From Candidatus Aciduliprofundum sp. (GTDB lineage: Archaea > Thermoplasmatota > Thermoplasmata > Thermoplasmatales > Aciduliprofundaceae): DNA of 32,787 nt. Positions 26,190-32,787 of this stretch are shown in pieces. Position 1 is the first letter of the stretch. Each line of letters starts with the position of its first letter. Below the pieces are notes generated by a model, which had not been told where the DNA came from, ran no database searches, and was given only the letters and a program-made list of their open reading frames with translations. The translations under genes were made by a program, and so were the position numbers. The DNA is taken from the NCBI GenBank assembly GCA_015520565.1, contig WAPW01000067.1, positions 1 to 32,787 on the forward strand, written 5' to 3'.

Positions 26190-26292
26190 TTTTGATCACC
26201 AAGGGGGGTAATGCCAGCCCTTAATATTAAGTTTATTCTGTTACCAAAGTTGGTAAAGAAAAAGTTTAAATTTTCAAGAAACATTGGTTTCT
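26190..26292. promoter_or_regulatory. Divergent aminotransferase / glnA promoter region
   Basis: Two TATA boxes face outward: on the plus strand GTTTAAA (26264-26270), 22 bases before the glnA ATG at 26293; on the minus strand AACTTAATATT (about 26223-26233), leading to a short leader with GGTGATC before the aminotransferase ATG. A perfect 16-base palindrome lies between the two boxes, about 8 bases from each. Nothing else is in this region. Confidence 0.7.
26241..26256. promoter_or_regulatory. Perfect palindrome, probable operator shared by glnA and the aminotransferase
   Basis: TTACCAAAGTTGGTAA is a perfect inverted repeat (TTACCAA-AG-TTGGTAA). It sits just upstream of both TATA/BRE elements of the divergent promoters, at nearly equal distance from each. 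This suits one homodimeric regulator acting on both genes. The half-site does not look like the methanogen NrpR site GGAA-N6-TTCC; an Lrp/AsnC-family regulator is one possibility. Confidence 0.65.
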
Positions 26293-27606
26293 ATGCAGGA
26301 AGAAATTTTGAAAAAGGTGAGAGAGAAAGGAGTGAAATACATACATCTGCAATTTATGGACATCCTTGGGCAAGTGAAGAGTGTAATGATTCCTAATATA
26401 ATGCTAGAGAAAGCATTAAGCGAGGGTATAATTTTTGATGGCTCTAGTATCGCTGGCTATGCAACTATTGACGAAAGTGATATGCGTGCGGTTCCAGATG
26501 CAAATACTTTTCAAATAATGCCAGATGACCCCAAAACAGCCACAATAATATGCGATACCTACCTTCCAAATGGAAAAAGGTTTGAAGGAGACCCAAGGTA
26601 TGTTCTTCAAAGAGTTCTAAAGAAGGCAGAAGATAAAGGATTTAGATTCGTCACCGGCCCAGAGTTTGAATTCTTCCTATTTAAGATGAAAGATGGAAAA
26701 CCAACCTTGGAGCCAAACGACTATGGTGGATACTTTGATTTTGGACCCGTGGATAAGGGTGAGGAGGTACGCAAAGAAATAATAGGGATATTCACGGATA
26801 TGGATTATAAGCCTGAGGCAACTCACCACGAGGTAGCTCCTGGCCAGCACGAAATAGATTTACGCTATGGCTATGCTTTAACGATTGCAGATAGAATTTT
26901 AACCCTAAAAGCGATGATTAAGAGAGTTGCTTTGAAATATGGGTTGTACGCCACATTTATGCCTAAACCAATATTCGGTATAAATGGCACGGGTATGCAT
27001 GTGCATCAGAGCCTCCTATCTCTTGATTTTGAGAACAACAAATTTTACGACCCGAAGGGGAGATGGCAGTTAAGTGAGATTGCACTGTATTACATAGGAG
27101 GGTTATTGAAGCATGCCGATGAAACAACTGCCATTTTGAATTCTTGGGTAAATTCTTACAAAAGATTAGTACCTGGATATGAAGCTCCTGTTTATATCTC
27201 TTGGGCAAATCTGAATAGAAGTGCATTGATTAGGGTACCTGCTGGAAGGGGGATAAAAACGAGAATTGAGCTGAGAAATCCTGATCCTGCTGGAAATCCA
27301 TATTTGCAATTTGCGGTTATGCTCGCCGCTGGATTAGATGGAATTGAGAGAAAAATTGAACCTCCAGAGCCCATAGAAGAGAACATATATGCAATGAGCC
27401 CACAGGAAAGGATAAAGAAAGGTATTAAATCCTTGCCTGAGAGTTTAGGTGAGGCATTACATCATCTTAGCAGGAGTGAATTTATGAAAGATGTTCTTGG
27501 AGAGCACATATTCAACCATTTTCTCTATGTAAAGCGTAAAGAATGGGAAGATTACAGGGCTCAAGTAACGCAGTGGGAGATTGAAAATCTCTTACCCATC
27601 TTATAA
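26293..27606 (+). CDS. glnA: Glutamine synthetase, type I
   Basis: A 437-residue glutamine synthetase, making glutamine from glutamate, ammonia and ATP. Family signatures are present: FDGSSIAGY (about 48-56), GPEFEFFLF (122-130, metal-binding glutamates), HHEVAPGQHEID, KPIFGINGTGMHVHQS, the glutamate-flap region, and NRSALIRVPAG followed by ELRNPDPAGNPYL. The ATG at 26293 lies about 25 bases after the TTTAAA box, fitting a leaderless start; a TTG at 26284 would add three residues. It is divergent from an aminotransferase with a shared palindromic operator. No GlnB-type gene is nearby. Confidence 0.97.
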   Translation: MQEEILKKVREKGVKYIHLQFMDILGQVKSVMIPNIMLEKALSEGIIFDGSSIAGYATIDESDMRAVPDANTFQIMPDDPKTATIICDTYLPNGKRFEGDPRYVLQRVLKKAEDKGFRFVTGPEFEFFLFKMKDGKPTLEPNDYGGYFDFGPVDKGEEVRKEIIGIFTDMDYKPEATHHEVAPGQHEIDLRYGYALTIADRILTLKAMIKRVALKYGLYATFMPKPIFGINGTGMHVHQSLLSLDFENNKFYDPKGRWQLSEIALYYIGGLLKHADETTAILNSWVNSYKRLVPGYEAPVYISWANLNRSALIRVPAGRGIKTRIELRNPDPAGNPYLQFAVMLAAGLDGIERKIEPPEPIEENIYAMSPQERIKKGIKSLPESLGEALHHLSRSEFMKDVLGEHIFNHFLYVKRKEWEDYRAQVTQWEIENLLPIL

Positions 27607-27610
27607 TTTT

Positions 27611-28267
27611 TTATTTAACTTTTTCCCGTAAAATGCCTATTCCCTCAATCCAAGCTTCTATTTCATCACCACTCTCAATTCTCCCAACTCCACTGGGTGT
27701 GCCTGTGGCAATTACATCTCCCTTTTCAAGGGTCATTATAGAAGAAATGTATGAAATTATCTCAGGTATTTTGAATATCATTTGAGATGTGTTTCCCTTC
27801 TGCCTTATCACTCCATTTACTTTTAACCCTATCTCCAAATTATTTGGGTCTATTTCTCCCTTAGCAACAATCTTTGGCCCTATTGGTGCAAATGTATCGT
27901 ATCCCTTGCTCAAGGTCCATGGCAATCCCTTTCTCTTTGCATCGTCTTGCAAATCACGGGCAGTTATATCCAATAAGATGGTGTAACCAAGTACATAATT
28001 CATAGCATCTTCTATTTTCACATTTTTCGCTTTTTTTGATATTATAACGGCAAGTTCAACCTCATGATGAACATTATTGCTCTCTTTAGGCAAAATTATA
28101 GTTTCATTAGGTCCAATTAACGCGGATGGGGGCTTGAGAAAAATGACTGGTTTGCTTGGAATCTCGCTTTTCATTTCTCTGGCATGTTCCGCATAATTTC
28201 TACCTAAGCACACAATCTTTGTGGGCTTGATTTCCATATTATCATTTCCAAATTCAAGGGAGAGCAT
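27611..28267 (-). CDS. Fumarylacetoacetate hydrolase (FAH) family protein
   Basis: A short FAH-fold protein (218 residues) like the FAHD1-type acylpyruvate hydrolases and oxaloacetate decarboxylases. It has KIVCLGRNYAEHA, PVIFLKPPSALIGP, the metal-binding VHHEVELAVII (acidic ligands), GYTILLDITARDLQ, LSKGYDTFAPIGP and the closing VIATGTPSGVG. The exact reaction on 3-oxo-acids cannot be told. The start is open: ATG at 28267 fits a leaderless transcript from a TTTAAT box near 28291-28296, while ATG at 28237 (MEIKPTK) would match the usual family length. It converges with glnA, only 4 bases apart, across an A+T-rich stretch. Confidence 0.88.
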   Translation of the reverse strand: MLSLEFGNDNMEIKPTKIVCLGRNYAEHAREMKSEIPSKPVIFLKPPSALIGPNETIILPKESNNVHHEVELAVIISKKAKNVKIEDAMNYVLGYTILLDITARDLQDDAKRKGLPWTLSKGYDTFAPIGPKIVAKGEIDPNNLEIGLKVNGVIRQKGNTSQMIFKIPEIISYISSIMTLEKGDVIATGTPSGVGRIESGDEIEAWIEGIGILREKVK

Positions 28268-28354
28268 GAGAGAGCAATATAAGCGATGATTAAAGATTTT
28301 TCTGAAAAATTTTCCACAAAAAGATTAATATAAATTGAAGTACATTTAGAGTGC

Positions 28355-29515
28355 GTGAGTACCCTCATTCTCTGCGTTGACAGAGACGATGACCTTGGAC
28401 GAAAAGCTGGAATCAAAGGTCCAGTTATAGGTAGAAAAGAGAATATAGATGCTGCTACAGCACTGGCTCTGGCAGACCCCGAGGACTCTGATGCAAATGC
28501 AATATTCGCTGCGGTATCCCTTTACGATAGAATGAAAAAAGAGGGGAAAGATGTTGAGGTTGCCACTGTAACAGGTAATGAAAATGTAGGCATAAAGAGT
28601 GATGAAATAATAGCTAAGCAATTGGAGAAAGTAATTAAAAAATTGCATCCTAAGGATGTTATATTTGTTAGCGATGGAAGTGAAGATGAGTACATTCTCC
28701 CATTAATAACCTCAAGATTACCAATTGCTCATATGAGGAAGGTTATAGTTAGGCAATCAAAAAACATAGAGAGTACATATTATATCATAGTAAAAGCACT
28801 TAAAGATAAGAAATTGATGAAAAAAATTCTAGTGCCAATAGCTCTGATTTTTTTAGCGTATGCAGTTTCTTCCATATTGATAGCTGTGATAAGGTATGTT
28901 TTCCCAGGATGGAGCATAATGTCTCCAGGTACATTAGCGCTTACCATAATAACATTTACCTTAGGCCTGTATTTCTTAGTGAGAGCGTACGATTTAAGGC
29001 GTAAGACTGTTAATTTTGTACACAAAGTTAGAATGTCCATGGCTCAAGCAAAAATCACTATTGTATCCGATACAATTGCAGTTCTTCTTGGCCTTGTGGG
29101 AATAGACCTAGCTTATAATGATGCCCTTGCTGGAAGAGATATTATAGTTCAAGCCATAATATTCTTACACACTTTAGTAGTATGGTTTGTTTTTGCCGTG
29201 CTAATTAGAGAAGGCGGAAAGACATTTGATATATGGATTCACAAAGGAACCTATACACGCACATTCTGGATTGCTCTTCTATCCACACTTGCAACAGGGA
29301 TAATAATATATTCAGCTTTGGACTATTTAATGGTTCTTCTAAAAGCAAAAAGTGCTGCATCTCTAATTCCTATAACAATAATGGTTAGTGGTGGCGTTAC
29401 CTTAGCTATACTTGCAGCTCTTTTACAGAGACAACTGAAGGAAGAAGGGCTTATAGAGGAAATTGAGGAAGAGGAAGATAAAAATGATGTGGAAGAGATG
29501 GATGAAATTCTATGA
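28355..29515 (+). CDS. DUF373-family membrane protein
   Basis: A 386-residue archaeal protein of the DUF373 family, function unknown. The N-terminal soluble domain (about 1-145) has LILCVDRDDDLGRKAGI, NIDAATALALADPEDSDAN and VFVSDGSEDEYILPLI-type segments. Six to eight hydrophobic helices follow (about 162-355), then an acidic tail (EEIEEEEDKNDVEEMDE). The start is GTG at 28355, about 25 bases after a TTAATATAAA box, so it is probably leaderless. Its 3' end overlaps mptE, so the two are co-transcribed. Confidence 0.85.
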   Translation: MSTLILCVDRDDDLGRKAGIKGPVIGRKENIDAATALALADPEDSDANAIFAAVSLYDRMKKEGKDVEVATVTGNENVGIKSDEIIAKQLEKVIKKLHPKDVIFVSDGSEDEYILPLITSRLPIAHMRKVIVRQSKNIESTYYIIVKALKDKKLMKKILVPIALIFLAYAVSSILIAVIRYVFPGWSIMSPGTLALTIITFTLGLYFLVRAYDLRRKTVNFVHKVRMSMAQAKITIVSDTIAVLLGLVGIDLAYNDALAGRDIIVQAIIFLHTLVVWFVFAVLIREGGKTFDIWIHKGTYTRTFWIALLSTLATGIIIYSALDYLMVLLKAKSAASLIPITIMVSGGVTLAILAALLQRQLKEEGLIEEIEEEEDKNDVEEMDEIL

Positions 29516-30131
29516 AGAGATTGAGAGAGATTTTGGGTTTAAAAGGGAGAATGAAATTAAAGCAAGAAATACCTTATCAAATATACTTGGCGAAGATGTG
29601 ATTGGTGTAGAAGAACTGAAAAAAGTTGTGGGAAAAGAGGTATATGTGGTTGGCTTCTCACCCTCATTAGAAAGGGATGTAGAAAAAATACCTTATAACT
29701 CGGTTATTATTGCAGCTGATGATGCAGGGGTATTCTTATACGAGATTGGAATGAATCCCAAGATAGTTATGAGCGATTTAGATGGAGATATTGATGGGCT
29801 TTTAAGCATAAAAAATGCAATTTTCGGAATTCATGCTCATGGAGATAATATGGAGCTTATTCCCTATGCGAAGTTATTTGAGAGAAAATTTGGAACTACA
29901 CAAATAGAGCCATTACATAATGTTTATAACTTTGGAGGGTTCACAGATGGGGATAGATGCGTTTTTTTAGCAGCGCATTTCGGCGCAAAAATACATCTTA
30001 TTGGGTTTGACTTTGAGCATCCAAGAATAAAAAAGGGAAAAGATGTTGAGAGAAAAAGAAAGAAACTAAAGTGGGCAAAGTATCTAATTAATTATTTAGA
30101 AAGCACTGGAGCGCGTATAATTTGGGAATGA
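29484..30131 (+). CDS. mptE: 6-hydroxymethyl-7,8-dihydropterin pyrophosphokinase MptE
   Basis: Archaeal MptE (DUF115 family), which pyrophosphorylates 6-hydroxymethyl-dihydropterin on the way to folate or methanopterin-type cofactors. It has WMKFYEEIERDFGFKRE at the start, the ATP-binding VIIAADDAGVFL and VMSDLDGD, then HAHGDNMELI and LIGFDFEHP, all family hallmarks. It is about 215 residues. ATG at 29484 (next ATG 29487) is chosen because the family begins close to the W-x-x-YEEI region and GAGGAAG precedes it; an ATG at 29463 lies inside the acidic tail of DUF373. It overlaps the DUF373 gene by 32 bases. Confidence 0.92.
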   Translation: MMWKRWMKFYEEIERDFGFKRENEIKARNTLSNILGEDVIGVEELKKVVGKEVYVVGFSPSLERDVEKIPYNSVIIAADDAGVFLYEIGMNPKIVMSDLDGDIDGLLSIKNAIFGIHAHGDNMELIPYAKLFERKFGTTQIEPLHNVYNFGGFTDGDRCVFLAAHFGAKIHLIGFDFEHPRIKKGKDVERKRKKLKWAKYLINYLESTGARIIWE

Positions 30132-30163
30132 TTTATATTCATAGCACGAATATGGCATAGAAG

Positions 30164-30424
30164 ATGGTTAGAAGGATATTAAATGAGTACAAATGGCGGC
30201 AAGATAGGGATTTCAATCTCATTGAAGTGCATTACATAGACAGATTGAGCCCGAGGGGCTATGCAATTTTAAAGGGCGAGGATATAGAGGATATGGGAGA
30301 TAAGTTCATATTCACAAAGAATGGAATGATTCCATACCATAGGGTTATAAGAATTCTATACGATGGGAAAATCATTTACGAGAAAACTCATGGATATCAT
30401 AATAAATATAGTAAAAAACCATAG
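30164..30424 (+). CDS. DUF504 (UPF0248) family protein
   Basis: An 86-residue archaeal protein of the DUF504/UPF0248 family: RRILNEYKWRQDRDFNLIEV, HYIDRLSPRGYAILKGEDI and MIPYHRVIRILYDGKIIYEK. The function is not established; related small basic proteins are thought to touch RNA metabolism. A TTTATATTC box about 25 bases before the ATG suggests a leaderless transcript. Its last 53 bases overlap the end of the convergent DUF2085 gene. Confidence 0.85.
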   Translation: MVRRILNEYKWRQDRDFNLIEVHYIDRLSPRGYAILKGEDIEDMGDKFIFTKNGMIPYHRVIRILYDGKIIYEKTHGYHNKYSKKP

Positions 30425-30944
30425 ATGTAAAGGTTCCAACTAAATTTCCCGTGACTATTCTCATAAAATTAGTGCTCTCATATGAGCTAACAAGCTGAAG
30501 AAAACCATCAGCACCCATGATGAGAAGTATTAAAAAATAGAAAAATGTGCCAACACGAACCCGGAAAAGGGCTCCTATAAAAGCGCCAAAGGCCAAACCC
30601 ATAAATATTCCTGTGCATCTTGCACAAAATGGCATCTGATTTCCATTTATGAAGAATGAGCGATCTGCATGCTGGTGACACATCACATCCCCAATTAGAT
30701 AAATTCCTCTTATAAACGAATTGGACATATGTGAGTTTATGTATGGGGCATTATCCATCACACTCACCTTTCCCTCATTGCCCAGATAAACTGAGTTTGA
30801 GGGTAGAAGCATGGGAGATAAGAAGAGCAAGAGTATCCATACTAATGCAAGTATTGCTGGTAATAAGAGGATTATACTAACCTTCTCTTTCTTCTTTATA
30901 TCAATCGTTAGTGATTCCAATAACCGTTCCTTGACATTCTCCAT
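30372..30944 (-). CDS. DUF2085-family membrane protein
   Basis: A 190-residue membrane protein with about four helices (near residues 23-46, 109-128, 131-150 and 164-184). The signature lies in the middle: VMCHQHADRSFFINGNQMPFC, then ARCTGIFMG. The three cysteines and the histidines of this CHQ...CxRC pattern define DUF2085. They could bind a metal or be redox-active; the function is unknown. Its start lies 44 bases inside the UMP kinase gene, and its end overlaps DUF504 on the other strand by 53 bases, so both ends are unusually tight. Confidence 0.82.
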   Translation of the reverse strand: MENVKERLLESLTIDIKKKEKVSIILLLPAILALVWILLLFLSPMLLPSNSVYLGNEGKVSVMDNAPYINSHMSNSFIRGIYLIGDVMCHQHADRSFFINGNQMPFCARCTGIFMGLAFGAFIGALFRVRVGTFFYFLILLIMGADGFLQLVSSYESTNFMRIVTGNLVGTFTSMVFYYIYYDIHEFSRK

Positions 30945-31575
30945 CTAACATCGCCTTTTTCAGCTCTTCTATGCTCTTTCCTATTATACATATTTCTATC
31001 TTGCTCCTCTCTGCGATTTTTATAGATATTAAGTCAAAGGGCAAGTTTAGCCCTGCATTCATATCCCTATTTAGAAACATTTCTTGGGCATCCCTATAAC
31101 TCATCCTCCTTATAATTTCTGCATCTTTATACTTCCTTGGGTCTTTATCATAAACGCCTCCAACAGAGGTCATATTTATAACTCTTTTCTCCCCTACCCT
31201 TTCCGCAATGAGCAAAGAAACAGCATCCGTAGTGTGCCCAGGCTCTGTGCCTCCCATAAGCACCACAGGATAGTTCTTAGAGGCAATTACTGCCTCTTCC
31301 ACGCTCTCGGCAACTTTTGGATATGAATAATTCCCTATGAATAGAGAAGCATTGATCCTGCTAGCCATTATGCCTATTCTATCCTGCGAGAACTCATCCA
31401 TGCCTAGTTTAGAGGCAATGGAAATATAGTCCCTAGCGCTCTTGCCTCCTCCTACAACTAAGAATATTTTGGTATTTTTTGATTTCTCTTCTAAAAATTT
31501 GCGAAATGCGGAGATGTAATTGAAATCAATCATATCTCCATATACAATTGAACCGCCGAGGGATATTACGACCAT
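30901..31575 (-). CDS. pyrH: UMP kinase, archaeal type
   Basis: A 224-residue amino-acid-kinase-fold protein that phosphorylates UMP to UDP. It has VISLGGSIVYG (phosphate loop), FLVVGGGKSARDYI, GGTEPGHTTDAVSLLIAERV and INMTSVGGVYDKDPRK, typical of the archaeal UMP kinases. The ATG at 31575 follows a TTTTTTAATAC box by about 25 bases, suggesting a leaderless transcript. It overlaps the DUF2085 gene by 44 bases and is divergent from the P-loop ATPase at 31665. Confidence 0.93.
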   Translation of the reverse strand: MVVISLGGSIVYGDMIDFNYISAFRKFLEEKSKNTKIFLVVGGGKSARDYISIASKLGMDEFSQDRIGIMASRINASLFIGNYSYPKVAESVEEAVIASKNYPVVLMGGTEPGHTTDAVSLLIAERVGEKRVINMTSVGGVYDKDPRKYKDAEIIRRMSYRDAQEMFLNRDMNAGLNLPFDLISIKIAERSKIEICIIGKSIEELKKAMLDGECQGTVIGITND

Positions 31576-31664
31576 GGATGATTATCCCAATAGAGTATTA
31601 AAAAATTGTCATAACGAATATTTATGGCGAAAATTTAATATCTATTGCTCTCATTTAAAAATTT

Positions 31665-32787
31665 ATGAATTGGCCAACAGAGATTGAAAATTTTCTGGAG
31701 AAGAATGGAACTGTACTGTTGATTAGGGGCGAGCCAGGTACAGGAAAAACTCTATTTTCTCTCACTCTCATGAAGGACTTGAAAAACACTATTTTAATTG
31801 CCCCCAGGAAAGTTTATCAGGACATAATAAGGAACTATCCTTGGATTGATGAAGATACTAAGAATAGAATTTTGATAATTGATGAAAAATATGATTATGA
31901 GACAACGCACAAATTTGGAAATCTATTTTTCTTGCTTCCAGAGTCATTTCGCTTAGCTTTGAACAAGATAGAAGAGGGAAGCATAAATACGATAATCTTA
32001 GATAGCTGGTACACTCTGATTGAAGAGCTAAAGTACAAATCCATAGAAGAGCAAGAGAGAAAGGATATATACGACCCAGAGCGCTTCCTTTTAAACCTTG
32101 TTAAGCTCTCTGATTTGGGGGTTAATTTGATAATAAATAGGGAGGGAGATAAAGATGATACCCTTTCATATGTGGCAGACGGAGTTATAACCCTAAAGAA
32201 AAATGCTGAGAATGGTAGGCTCTATAGGTACTTAATTCTTGATAAGTTAAGGGGAGTGGAGATTAAGAAATCTGAATATTTTTTCACTCTTAAAAATGGA
32301 ATGGTGAATATACTAATATCCCATCCATTCAAGCATCCAAAGGAGATGGCTGAGATTCCAAAGAAAGATATAAAAATAGGGTATAGTGTGCCATCAATGG
32401 TGTTTGATGACATTTTAAGTTTTGAGAGGGGAAACACCGTCCTATATGATTTTGAAGAGTATGTGCCCAAGATTTATCATTTTATAACTCTTATGAGCAC
32501 AACTGCAAATTTCTTAAAAAATGGGATAAAGAGTATAATTTTACCCCCTAACGATATGGATATGAACGAGATAAAGTACCAAATTTACCTCTTTGGCCTT
32601 CAAAAATATATATCAAATATGAGAATAATTTATCCTGAAAAAGAGCTGGAGGATTTTGTGGTAAAGACTGATTTTTACAATGTAAAGAGCATAATTGAGA
32701 GTATGGAGAAATCCATAAGCGATGAAGACATGAACCCTCTCTTTATAATTGGCTATGACCGTCTCTTTAATTTCTTGGAAGAGCACC
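31665..32787 (+). CDS. P-loop ATPase, KaiC/GvpD-like (cut by window edge)
   Basis: An open frame of 374 codons runs to the right edge without a stop. The N-terminus has Walker A GEPGTGKT (residues 22-29) after NGTVLLIRG; a RecA/KaiC-type Walker B candidate is NTIILDSWYTLIEEL, preceded by a stretch of mixed helices. Archaeal proteins of this type are often named after GvpD, the gas-vesicle repressor, because of their P-loop domain. No gas-vesicle genes are here, so the label is structural only; a signalling or regulatory ATPase is more likely. ATG at 31665 lies about 25 bases after AAAATTTAATATC (31630-31642), suggesting a leaderless start. The C-terminal part is outside the window. Confidence 0.75.
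   Translation, partial: MNWPTEIENFLEKNGTVLLIRGEPGTGKTLFSLTLMKDLKNTILIAPRKVYQDIIRNYPWIDEDTKNRILIIDEKYDYETTHKFGNLFFLLPESFRLALNKIEEGSINTIILDSWYTLIEELKYKSIEEQERKDIYDPERFLLNLVKLSDLGVNLIINREGDKDDTLSYVADGVITLKKNAENGRLYRYLILDKLRGVEIKKSEYFFTLKNGMVNILISHPFKHPKEMAEIPKKDIKIGYSVPSMVFDDILSFERGNTVLYDFEEYVPKIYHFITLMSTTANFLKNGIKSIILPPNDMDMNEIKYQIYLFGLQKYISNMRIIYPEKELEDFVVKTDFYNVKSIIESMEKSISDEDMNPLFIIGYDRLFNFLEEH

Overview
The window is archaeal chromosome, A+T-rich by eye (roughly 38-40% G+C, not counted) and densely packed. Archaeal markers include a rps13-rps4-rps11-rpoD ribosomal/RNA polymerase operon, archaeal DnaG, archaeal LonB, MptE, archaeal-type UMP kinase, a WtpABC transporter, DUF373, DUF504 and adenosine-specific kinase. 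Many genes have a TTTAAA/TTTATA-like box about 25 bases before the start codon, which suggests leaderless transcripts. Others carry strong GGAGGTGAT Shine-Dalgarno (SD) sites. The gene content fits a euryarchaeon of the Thermoplasmatota side, perhaps an Aciduliprofundum/DHVE2-like thermoacidophile; that placement is inference from gene content only.

Layout. 1-1170: start of lonB (minus, cut by the edge) divergent from a LigB-type dioxygenase-fold protein. 1276-2418: a surface-anchored glycoprotein-like gene. 2615-2947: tRNA-Phe (minus) and an intron-containing initiator tRNA-Met (plus). 2952-3386: a small EamA-type membrane protein. 3464-6472: wtpA-wtpB-wtpC tungstate/molybdate importer, followed by a hairpin element and an unknown membrane protein. 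7106-8176: a SPASM radical SAM enzyme whose gene is visibly richer in G+C. 8208-10445: rps13-rps4-rps11-rpoD (minus). 10665-13712: dnaG, a LonB-like AAA+ ATPase without protease domain, and cytidine deaminase, overlapping head to tail on the plus strand. 13742-14887: an MFS transporter. 14888-15283: a hairpin-rich segment and tRNA-Val. 15284-16210: RNase Z, facing a minus-strand run (adenosine-specific kinase, methyltransferase, TOPRIM protein, and further downstream trpS and a 37-residue ORF). 19335-24984: glycerol kinase, a V4R protein, a second glycoprotein-like gene, an AlaX editing protein and an M42 aminopeptidase. 24987-27606: an aminotransferase divergent from glutamine synthetase, with one perfect palindrome centred between their promoters. 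27611-32787: FAH-family protein, DUF373 membrane protein, mptE, DUF504, DUF2085, UMP kinase, and a P-loop ATPase cut by the right edge.

Most of this is core housekeeping: translation, tRNA processing, replication, nitrogen assimilation, pterin synthesis and oxyanion uptake. No CRISPR array, insertion sequence or defence island was seen. The items that stand out are the protease-less LonB paralogue with a zinc-ribbon insert in the dnaG operon, the cluster of perfect hairpins beside tRNA-Val, the symmetric operator between the aminotransferase and glnA, and possible SD-sequestering sequences in the dnaG leader.
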